Source: Nitrospirota bacterium
GTDB lineage: Bacteria; Nitrospinota; Nitrospinia; Nitrospinales; Nitrospinaceae
Length of the DNA stretch: 5,515 bases
Direction of reading: 5' to 3'
Assembly (NCBI GenBank): GCA_003229345.1
Contig: QIDN01000430.1
Coordinates: forward strand, 1 to 5,515
A program made the position numbers and the translations under genes. Below, one piece after another: positions 1-5,090 of this stretch (within the stretch, counting starts at the first letter, position 1; each line of letters starts with the position of its first letter). The notes under the pieces are model-generated. The model was not told where the DNA came from and searched no databases. It was given only the letters and a program-made list of their open reading frames with translations.

Positions 1-36
1 ATGGTGGGACTGGAGCCATAACCTCAAACTGCCCAT
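1..36 (-). CDS. Possible start of another minus-strand gene, cut by the window edge
   Basis: On the minus strand an ATG at 36-34 is preceded by AGGA five bases upstream. It opens a frame (MGSLRLWLQSHH) that runs to the edge without a stop. It begins 33 bases after the stop of the SmbP-like gene, so it could be the next gene of the same transcript. Twelve codons are too few to identify a product or to exclude chance. The bases between the two (37-69) show only weak inverted repeats and no convincing terminator, which is compatible with read-through. Confidence 0.2.
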   Translation of the reverse strand, partial: MGSLRLWLQSHH

Positions 37-69
37 CGAATCCTGACCCTTAAACTTCCAAGGGAAAGC

Positions 70-489
70 TTAATGCTGGGAACCTTCCGGCATTCCCATT
101 CCCGGTCCACGATTGCCCCTTCTTGGGTCTTGCTCATAACCCGATCCTTCTTCGTGACTGTGTTCACCGCCGGAACCGCCACCCATCATGGGATTTCCAG
201 CGGGCCGTCCGAGCGCTTCTGAGGCATGAGTCAAAGCTGAGTCGTAATGCCTGAGGGCTTCCCGTGCATGTTTCAATGCTTCAGCCCCATGTGTTTTCAG
301 CTCGGGAGAAGCATCGTCCATCTTCAAACTAAATTCAAAGTGTTTGATCATTTCCTGGAGATGCAAATATCCTTCTTCGCCATGCCCCAGACCGACACTG
401 GCATGGCCTCCCGCCTGCGCCCATACCGGGTTGGAGCCCAACAGGGTGAACAATCCTATCAAAAAAATGGAACCCGTAATGCGTTTCAT
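70..489 (-). CDS. Exported histidine-rich SmbP-like small metal-binding protein
   Basis: The 139-residue protein has a clear Sec signal peptide: MKR, a hydrophobic stretch at about residues 8-18, and a likely cut after VWA (24) or AQA (26). The mature part should be periplasmic. A helical, Ala/Glu/Leu-rich segment (about 38-93) carries repeats of the type HAxEAL. Histidines fall at 29, 36, 43, 50 and again at 67, 74, 81, 88, exactly seven apart within each run. A Gly/Met/His-rich, probably disordered tail follows (EHSHEE at 109-114, final residue His139). This pattern resembles SmbP, the small periplasmic metal-binding protein described in Nitrosomonas; a metal-buffering role is inferred, not shown. 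No cysteine or CxxCH is present, so it is not a cytochrome. An in-frame ATG 33 bases upstream exists, but the start at 489 is chosen because a GGAGG lies just before it and the signal peptide begins there. The exact family is uncertain. Confidence 0.8.
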   Translation of the reverse strand: MKRITGSIFLIGLFTLLGSNPVWAQAGGHASVGLGHGEEGYLHLQEMIKHFEFSLKMDDASPELKTHGAEALKHAREALRHYDSALTHASEALGRPAGNPMMGGGSGGEHSHEEGSGYEQDPRRGNRGPGMGMPEGSQH

Positions 490-493
490 AAAA

Positions 494-498
494 CCTCC
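494..498 (-). promoter_or_regulatory. Ribosome binding site of the SmbP-like gene
   Basis: Minus-strand GGAGG lies four bases before the ATG at 489. It decides the start over the in-frame ATG at 522-520. It sits directly next to the dyad at 500-521, so folding of that dyad in the mRNA could affect ribosome access. Confidence 0.75.
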
Positions 499-499
499 A

Positions 500-521
500 T
501 GACCCAATTTCGATTGGGTCA
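500..521. repeat. Perfect 9-bp inverted repeat with 4-base spacer in the SmbP-like gene leader
   Basis: TGACCCAAT, then TTCG, then ATTGGGTCA: all nine pairs match. In the minus-strand transcript this is a hairpin ending one base before the Shine-Dalgarno sequence. As DNA it is a typical operator-like dyad. It overlaps a second dyad, GTCAAA-N6-TTTGAC at 518-535. It could be an operator or a translational control hairpin; the sequence cannot tell which. Confidence 0.6.
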
Positions 522-560
522 AATCAATTTTTGACTTTCATATTATGTATTCTGGAGATA

Positions 561-589
561 AATATCCTCCAATTGACCCCCCTTGTCAA
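561..589 (-). promoter_or_regulatory. Candidate sigma70-type promoter for the SmbP-like gene
   Basis: Minus strand TTGACA (plus coordinates 584-589) is a perfect -35. A 17-base spacer separates it from GATATT (561-566), a 4/6 match to the -10. Transcription would begin near 554, giving a leader of about 65 bases that contains the 500-521 hairpin. The -35 lies inside the arm of the palindromic repeat at 578-623. Confidence 0.4.
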
Positions 590-623
590 CCGGGCGGAGT
601 ACCTCCGCCCCCTTGACAGGGGG
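578..623. repeat. Nested GC-rich palindrome, possible dispersed REP/MITE-like element
   Basis: The inner arms GGGCGGAG (592-599) and CTCCGCCC (603-610) form a perfect 8-bp stem around three bases. The outer arms CCCCC-T-TGTCAA (578-589) and TTGACA-GGGGG (613-623) pair over 11 bp with one bulged T. Together they can form one long two-stage hairpin. No T-run follows on either strand, so it is not a standard terminator. C-run/TTGACA/G-run palindromes of this kind resemble short dispersed repeats seen between genes in several bacteria (from memory). Copy number cannot be judged from one window. Confidence 0.5.
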
Positions 624-773
624 AGGAAATTTCGCCGAAGCATCGTCGCACGATCCAAAAGTTATTCTCGCCACCCCCTGCCTGGAGCTGAATTAAAACG
701 CACCCAAGACTCATCGCCCGCCGTCAATCGTTAGCAAGTTCCCTCCCCCGGTTGAGGCGTCGAGCAGACGGAC
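624..773. other. Non-coding stretch between the palindrome and the flagellar terminator
   Basis: No credible gene is visible here: the plus-strand frame running through it (531-734) has no ribosome site and a low-complexity translation. Two small structures are seen. One is ATCGT-cgc-ACGAT at 642-654. The other is a CCTCCCCC at 742-749 that is the exact reverse complement of GGGGGAGG at 619-626, with flanking AA/TT also matching. The second pair could mark the ends of a repeat-like unit of about 130 bases that begins in the neighbouring palindrome. Confidence 0.4.
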
Positions 774-803
774 AAAAAAAATCCCCCGGAAAACTCCGAG
801 GGA
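774..803 (-). terminator. Intrinsic terminator of the flgB-fliE transcript
   Basis: Read on the minus strand, UCCCUCGGA pairs with UCCGGGGGA around a GUUU loop. This is a 9-bp stem with one U-G wobble, followed at once by eight U (plus-strand A run at 774-781). It lies about 30 bases after the fliE stop. On the plus strand the wobble becomes a mismatch and no U run follows, so it acts mainly in the minus direction. It shows that the transcript ends after fliE and does not continue into fliF. Confidence 0.9.
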
Positions 804-832
804 AAGATATCAATCTTGAAAACAGGAGGTGA

Positions 833-1153
833 TTAAACCTGCATCCGCATTACTTCCTGATAGGCTTCTACAATTTTATTCCGTACCTGCATGGTCATCC
901 GGAAAGCGGTATCCGCTTTGTTCACCGCCAACATGGCACCGTGAACATTCTGCGATTCGCCGGAAGCCAGCTTCTCGATGGCTTGGTCCGCCTCCTTCTG
1001 CAGATGATTGACCTCCTCAATTGATTTCGCCAGTGTGTCCGCAAAGGATTGCCCGGCTTTCCCAGCTTGATTGAGACCAACCTTATTGTCGGCAGGAGAC
1101 AGGCCCGGATTGAGAGCAGTCTTCAATTGTGTTTTAACTGTTATATCTTCCAT
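833..1153 (-). CDS. fliE: Flagellar hook-basal body complex protein FliE
   Basis: FliE (106 residues here, about the usual length) links the MS ring to the proximal rod of the flagellar basal body and works with the export gate during rod assembly. The N-terminal 30 residues are variable and Gly/Asn-rich, as usual. The following helical region (34-66) leads into the conserved family C-terminus at about 69-106. That part includes NVHGAMLAVNKADTAFRM and ends RNKIVEAYQEVMRMQV, the strongest diagnostic block. It is encoded 89 bases after flgB in the same direction, with flgC missing from between them. Its ribosome site is weak: minus-strand AGGA sits only three bases before the ATG. An internal promoter is possible in the gap. 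A strong terminator follows. No frameshift or missing core residue is seen. Confidence 0.96.
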   Translation of the reverse strand: MEDITVKTQLKTALNPGLSPADNKVGLNQAGKAGQSFADTLAKSIEEVNHLQKEADQAIEKLASGESQNVHGAMLAVNKADTAFRMTMQVRNKIVEAYQEVMRMQV

Positions 1154-1178
1154 GATTCCTACTCAAGTTAACATCCTC

Positions 1179-1207
1179 AAGTTACTGCGATTGCGGTGCT
1201 TTGTCAA
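1179..1207 (-). promoter_or_regulatory. Candidate internal promoter for fliE
   Basis: In the flgB-fliE gap the minus strand has a perfect TTGACA (1202-1207), a 17-base spacer and TAACTT (1179-1184), a weak -10 that matches only 3 of 6 consensus bases. The start point would be near 1172, about 20 bases before the fliE ATG. If real, fliE could be transcribed without the sigma54 promoter. The weak -10 keeps this tentative. Confidence 0.3.
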
Positions 1208-1242
1208 CAATAGCCTCGGATTCTCCAAAATCACTCAAACCT

Positions 1243-1668
1243 TTACCCTTGGGCATTTTCGGTGATCGCAGCCCTTATGGTAGAACCCCGCTTGGCCATC
1301 ATTTGAATGGTGGCGTTATAGGAAATTTGATTCTCCGCCAGCTTCATCATTTCCTTGTCGATATTGACGTTGTTACCGTTGGATTTGGCGGCATCCGGTT
1401 CAATAAAGGGTTCCGCCCGCAATCCCTTGATATCATCCTTATTAGATCCAATATGACCGCTATGAGTGGTACGCAGTGCCAAGCCATCACCCGTTCCCAA
1501 AGCGGCTCTCAGTGCTCCTTTAAAATCAATATCCTTGGCCTTATAACCCGGAGTATCAATGTTGCTGATATTACTGGCAATAAGCAAATGGCGCTCAGAT
1601 TGAGAATCCAGTGCCTTCTTCAATACTAGCGGTGTTTTGTCGGCAAATAATAAGCGGTCGATCAGCAT
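1243..1668 (-). CDS. flgB: Flagellar basal body rod protein FlgB
   Basis: FlgB builds the proximal rod of the flagellum, next to FliE and the MS ring; it is exported by the flagellar type III apparatus, not by Sec. The 141-residue protein has the rod-family N-terminal signature ASNISNIDTPGYK at 31-43 followed by AKDIDF. The middle part is variable. The conserved C-terminal helix (VNIDKEMMKLAENQISYN, 101-118) is followed by ATIQMMAKR. Both ends of the coiled rod-protein fold are therefore present and the length fits the family. The start at 1668 is supported by AAGGAG six bases upstream. It is the first gene of a minus-strand unit driven by a near-consensus sigma54 promoter. Its usual partner FlgC is not encoded next to it: the next gene is fliE. 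Confidence 0.96.
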   Translation of the reverse strand: MLIDRLLFADKTPLVLKKALDSQSERHLLIASNISNIDTPGYKAKDIDFKGALRAALGTGDGLALRTTHSGHIGSNKDDIKGLRAEPFIEPDAAKSNGNNVNIDKEMMKLAENQISYNATIQMMAKRGSTIRAAITENAQG

Positions 1669-1674
1669 AATAAA

Positions 1675-1680
1675 CTCCTT
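1675..1680 (-). promoter_or_regulatory. Ribosome binding site of flgB
   Basis: Minus-strand AAGGAG lies six bases before the flgB ATG. It falls directly at the predicted sigma54 start point (about 1681), so the leader would be only about 13 bases long. Confidence 0.8.
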
Positions 1681-1691
1681 AACAATTAATG

Positions 1692-1708
1692 AGCAAATCT
1701 TATGCCAA
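1692..1708 (-). promoter_or_regulatory. Sigma54 (RpoN) -24/-12 promoter of flgB-fliE
   Basis: The minus strand reads TTGGCATA-N4-TTGCT. It has the invariant GG (1706-1705) and GC (1694-1693) at exactly the spacing of the consensus YTGGCACG-N4-TTGCW. Transcription should start near 1681, just before the flgB ribosome site. A sigma54-dependent activator is encoded divergently 243 bases from the -24 element, which makes a functional RpoN promoter likely. Confidence 0.8.
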
Positions 1709-1887
1709 GACTTCCCGGATAATAAATCAAAATTTATATACTGTAAGCCATTGATTTTATTTAGATAAAATGAACATCAAATTATGACCCACTAATTCCA
1801 TAGGCTATAATTTTGACGACAGGGCAAAAATTACCGACTCACCCAACAAGTTTTTGACGTAAACCGACAACTCCATAACTTTGATCT
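1709..1887. promoter_or_regulatory. Candidate enhancer (activator-binding) region upstream of the flgB sigma54 promoter
   Basis: Sigma54 activators normally bind about 80-200 bases upstream of the start. Here the AT-rich region holds an ATTTTAT-TTAG-ATAAAAT dyad (1754-1771), about 80 bases upstream of the start. It also holds an AAATCAA/TTGATTT pair (1724-1730 and 1751-1757), and TTGAT or its complement at 1726, 1751, 1776 and 1880. The word TTTTGACG occurs twice (1811-1818, 1852-1859), each time followed by ACCGAC. Which of these is bound is unknown, and AT-rich DNA yields chance dyads. Confidence 0.35.
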
Positions 1888-1916
1888 ATTGCCATTATTG
1901 ATTCAAAAAGGTAGAA
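1888..1916 (+). promoter_or_regulatory. Sigma70-type promoter of the sigma54 activator gene
   Basis: TTGCCA (1888-1893, 5/6) and TAGAAT (1911-1916, 5/6) are separated by an ideal 17 bases. The start would be near 1923, giving a leader of about 28 bases. The spacer contains the 9-base palindrome TTGATTCAA (1897-1905), placed where a repressor or autoregulator could block the polymerase. Confidence 0.55.
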
Positions 1917-1950
1917 TTGTGTATATTTTTTACTCACTTGAGCTATTCCG

Positions 1951-4779
1951 ATGACGACCAATCTCCAAAAATTAAGCCGGACCTTATCCAACTTCGAAAA
2001 GGAAAACCTTTCGGAAATCCTGCATTTGCTGGCCACCGATTTGAAGAACATCTACCGCTGTGATTCGGTCCGCATCTATTTGGAGGACTTGTATGAGGGC
2101 ATGCTGATCTGCAACTACGTCACCGGCCAAAACCAGCCCGACCTGCACCGTATCACCAAATATATTTCCCCCAAGGAATCCATCACCTCAAAGGCATTCT
2201 ATGAAAATACAGTAGTGGTTTCCTGGGATGTTCCCGGCGGCTTTTCCAGTTTTCGTAATCCGCTGGAAGCGCTTTCCAATATCAAAAGTACCGCTGTTTT
2301 TCCCATCACGTACCAGATGCGTCCCATCGGCACCCTGAGTCTGGACTGGAATGAAGAAGGAAAATTTTTGACCGCAGAGGAAATTGAAGCGATCACTCGT
2401 TTCCTGGGAGAAAACAGCCCCATCATCGAAAAAGCCAAACGCTACCATCAGAATATCTCGTTTTCCCGGCATCTCGATACAGCCCGAAAAAAAGACGGCG
2501 CCTGGCTGATGATGCGCTCGGCGGTGAACCTGATCGAAAATCTCACACTGGCCTCGGTGCTGGTTCCGGTGTCCCAAATCCAGCCGCCTCAAAAGAGTGG
2601 GAGCCCTTCCGATCTGGTTGAAATTCTCGCTGTCTTTTCGCAAAAGTTTGAACACGCGAATATCTACAACAACAAGGAGCAGATCCGTGTGTTGGACGGT
2701 CACAATCTGATCAACCGGATTATCCGGTTTGCTCCGGACACAGGTCTGGTAATGAAAAACCCTCAGCAAGGATCGGTTTTCCATAAAAACGTGATGGAGG
2801 AGCAATTTCCAAGAAAGGATATCGCCAGTCAGATCCATCTGGTGTCTCTCTATCAGGTTCCCAAATACGACTCTAAAACGGGGAAATTCATCTGCGCCGT
2901 CAACTACTACACCAGCGAGCCTTACGAGTTCACCCCCTTTGAAAAAGCCCTACTCCAGCAACACGCCTCCATGGTGGAAAACCTGATTCTGGAAGAAAGC
3001 CACGCTCATGTTGAAATTCAGGTGTTGAGCGAAATCAAAGAACTGCTGTCCGATCAAAACAGTTCTCTGCAATCGTTCCTGCAAAATATTCTGGGTAAGA
3101 CTTCGGAATTGATCGGTGCGGATTGCGGCACCATTTCTCTTTTGAAAATGATCGACGGCAAACCCTGGCTGGTGGTCGAGGACGATCGGGGGAATCTGGT
3201 GGGAGCTAAGTCGCGTGCCTGGAAAAAGAGCGAGATCCCTCCCCTACTGGTGGGAGGTAATGATCTTCCGGAAGAAATGAAGTCGGTCAACGGGAATTGC
3301 GCTCATACCGCTCGGCCCGTCCTGTTCTCTGATGTGACTGATACTACTATGACCCAGGGGTTCTACAAAAACCTGTCATCGGCCATCCGCTCCGAGCTGG
3401 CAGTACCCATCATTTATGAAAACAATGTCCTGGGAGTGATCAATCAAGACAGTTTCAAGCTGAACCATTTCAAGGAAGAGCATAAAAAAATCCTACAGAT
3501 CATCGCCAGTTTGATCGGACAAAAAGTGTATCACCTGAAACAAATCGAAAACGTACGTGCGGAAATGTCCGTCCTGCGCGAGGAAATTGAATACCGCGAT
3601 CCTAAAGTTTCTTCGTATTCCCTCGGCAACGTCATCGGTAAAAGCCGAAAGATTCACAATCTGGTCAAGCAGATCAACACTGTTGTGGATTCGATCAGTC
3701 ACCGCATGCTCCACTGGGATCGGGGCAAACAGCTCGAAGCGATTATGGGCATCCCTTCCCTGCTGATTACTGGTCAAACGGGAAGCGGCAAGGAGTTTTT
3801 CTTCAACAATATTTATTCGCGCCTCTTGGAAATCTTCCGGGCCAACCGGGGAAACAATTACGAACTGCACCTGCGGAAAACCAATATCGCCGCTTACAGC
3901 GGGGACTTGAGCTACAGCGAACTGTTTGGCCACAAAAGGGGAGCCTTCACCGGGGCGGAATCGAACCGGAAGGGAATTTTGGAGGAGGCCGATGGCGGAA
4001 TTGTATTCCTCGATGAAATCGGCGATGCCGACCCCAAAACACAGGTCCAACTCCTGCGGTTTCTGGATACCGGCGCCTTCATGCGGCTGGGAGAAAACGA
4101 ATCCCGTTATTCGCGGATTTTCCTGATTACCGCCACCAATAAAAATCTATTGGAAGAAATCGAAGCGGGCCGGTTTCGCGAAGACTTGTACCATCGGCTC
4201 AATGCACTCAGCTTCCAAATTCCTTCGCTCAGCGACCGGCAGGAAGATATCGAAGACCTGGCCATCCATTTCCTGGGCCGATTGCATCAGGCCTACAAAA
4301 AGGATACCACCAACCCGCCGCCTCATTTCGATCAGGCAGCCATCGACTTCCTCAGCCATAGAAAGTACCGGGGAAATGTTCGGGAGTTGAAAAATTTATT
4401 GTTGAGAGCTCTATTGTTCTCTAAGAATTCCCTAATCACCAGGGAGGATTTAGTAAATGCCAGCGGTGAGGAATGGAAGGAACTTCCCTCGACCACGGAA
4501 AATAACGATTGGGCCGACGACTTGCTGAAAAACATGGAGCAGGGCCAGGGAGACTTTTGGACGTCTGTTTACCATCCTTTCCGAGGCAAGCACCTGACGC
4601 GGGATGCTGTGTCCTCTTTGATTGAAACAGCCAAAAGGCGATACCAAACCAACCTGCCGGGCCTCGCGGTCAAGCTGGGCGTATGTAGTGATCAATTTCG
4701 AACCAACTCAGAAGAAAACAAGAAATTTCTGAGCTTCAAAAACTTCCTTTATAAAACCGTCAAAATCACCAATAACTGA
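1951..4779 (+). CDS. GAF-domain sigma54-dependent enhancer-binding protein (transcriptional activator)
   Basis: This cytoplasmic AAA+ ATPase should open RpoN promoters. Residues 15-160 form a GAF-type domain; about 185-345 look like a second, diverged GAF; 355-528 are a clearer third one ending ELAVPIIYENNVLGVINQD. A short helical linker (530-550) precedes the AAA+ domain (about 560-790): Walker A GQTGSGKE (608-615), the sigma54-contacting loop GAFTGA (664-669), Walker B GGIVFLDE (682-689), arginine finger FREDLYHRLN (742-751), and sensor II in YRGNVRELK (806-814). Compared with NtrC-type proteins there are about 18 extra residues before Walker A and about 10 between Walker A and ELFGH. There is no recognisable Fis-type helix-turn-helix. 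Instead the C-terminus (868-935) has the DFW..VY.PF, LTRDAV, ENKKF..FKNFLYK pattern that replaces Fis in some activators (from memory). There is no receiver domain, so the signal is probably a small molecule or protein partner. The start is bounded by an in-frame TGA at 1939; its ribosome site is weak (TGAG, eight bases upstream). Its divergent placement suggests that it controls flgB-fliE. Confidence 0.93.
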   Translation: MTTNLQKLSRTLSNFEKENLSEILHLLATDLKNIYRCDSVRIYLEDLYEGMLICNYVTGQNQPDLHRITKYISPKESITSKAFYENTVVVSWDVPGGFSSFRNPLEALSNIKSTAVFPITYQMRPIGTLSLDWNEEGKFLTAEEIEAITRFLGENSPIIEKAKRYHQNISFSRHLDTARKKDGAWLMMRSAVNLIENLTLASVLVPVSQIQPPQKSGSPSDLVEILAVFSQKFEHANIYNNKEQIRVLDGHNLINRIIRFAPDTGLVMKNPQQGSVFHKNVMEEQFPRKDIASQIHLVSLYQVPKYDSKTGKFICAVNYYTSEPYEFTPFEKALLQQHASMVENLILEESHAHVEIQVLSEIKELLSDQNSSLQSFLQNILGKTSELIGADCGTISLLKMIDGKPWLVVEDDRGNLVGAKSRAWKKSEIPPLLVGGNDLPEEMKSVNGNCAHTARPVLFSDVTDTTMTQGFYKNLSSAIRSELAVPIIYENNVLGVINQDSFKLNHFKEEHKKILQIIASLIGQKVYHLKQIENVRAEMSVLREEIEYRDPKVSSYSLGNVIGKSRKIHNLVKQINTVVDSISHRMLHWDRGKQLEAIMGIPSLLITGQTGSGKEFFFNNIYSRLLEIFRANRGNNYELHLRKTNIAAYSGDLSYSELFGHKRGAFTGAESNRKGILEEADGGIVFLDEIGDADPKTQVQLLRFLDTGAFMRLGENESRYSRIFLITATNKNLLEEIEAGRFREDLYHRLNALSFQIPSLSDRQEDIEDLAIHFLGRLHQAYKKDTTNPPPHFDQAAIDFLSHRKYRGNVRELKNLLLRALLFSKNSLITREDLVNASGEEWKELPSTTENNDWADDLLKNMEQGQGDFWTSVYHPFRGKHLTRDAVSSLIETAKRRYQTNLPGLAVKLGVCSDQFRTNSEENKKFLSFKNFLYKTVKITNN

Positions 4780-4791
4780 ACAGACCCGCCA

Positions 4792-4878
4792 GAGTGCCAC
4801 GGAATCCTTTTATAACTTCGCTGAAGATCACGCGGCTCAAAGGAGGAAATTTTAACTTCGATTATTTTCATGGCACTC
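4792..4878 (+). other. Possible structured RNA element between the activator gene and ahcY
   Basis: The arms GAGTGCCA (4792-4799) and TGGCACTC (4871-4878) pair perfectly. Inside them TCCTTT (4805-4810) pairs with AAAGGA (4839-4844), CTTC-gct-GAAG (4816-4826) makes a small hairpin, and GAAA (4846-4849) can pair with TTTC (4866-4869). The result is a three-way-junction-like fold. TAACTTCG is repeated at 4813 and 4853. It matches no riboswitch consensus I know; the SAH and SAM-I motifs were looked for and not seen. It may be the 3' region of the activator mRNA or chance pairing. Confidence 0.25.
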
Positions 4879-4999
4879 CCCGGTTTTCAGGTGGACGAAA
4901 CACTCACTCACTGTTACAATACATTTCATTAGCCAAGTCGTCCGGACTTCCCCGTGGCCCGCGCAAAACCATATGCGCTTGAATTGAATAAGCTTACCT

Positions 5000-5028
5000 T
5001 TGCCAAAGAATACGGCCGGACCTTTACT
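5000..5028 (+). promoter_or_regulatory. Candidate promoter of ahcY
   Basis: TTGCCA (5000-5005, 5/6) and TTTACT (5023-5028, 4/6) are spaced by 17 bases; the start point would be near 5036, about 60 bases before the ahcY ATG. The -35 is the same word as in the activator gene's promoter. A weaker alternative is TTGAAT (4984) with AAGAAT (5006). Confidence 0.3.
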
Positions 5029-5084
5029 GAAATCATCCAACACTTGATAAACCCATCCTAATATAGACTATTTAGTGAATTGAT

Positions 5085-5090
5085 AAGGAG
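5085..5090 (+). promoter_or_regulatory. Ribosome binding site of ahcY
   Basis: AAGGAG is placed six bases before the ATG at 5097 and supports that start. Confidence 0.8.

Noticed and set aside
531..734. 67-codon plus-strand open frame
   Set aside because: It has no ribosome site, reads through the palindromic repeat, and its translation shows no domain or plausible composition.
829..1011. Plus-strand frame beginning GTG within the AGGAGGTGAT word
   Set aside because: The start overlaps the Shine-Dalgarno-like word itself, and the frame is antisense to the well-supported fliE.
1182..1256. 24-codon minus-strand frame starting with ATG inside the end of flgB
   Set aside because: It has no ribosome site, is short enough to be chance, and has no FlgC or other recognisable feature.
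2188..2838. 216-codon minus-strand frame inside the activator gene
   Set aside because: It is antisense to the strongly supported GAF/AAA+ gene, and its translation is His/Phe/Arg-rich shadow sequence without motifs.
3493..4050. 185-codon minus-strand frame opposite the AAA+ domain
   Set aside because: It is the complement of conserved Walker and GAFTGA coding sequence, with no own start signal or family features.
4871..4886. TGGCAC at 4871 as a sigma54 -24 element for ahcY
   Set aside because: No GC occurs at the required -12 position, so the spacing rule fails.
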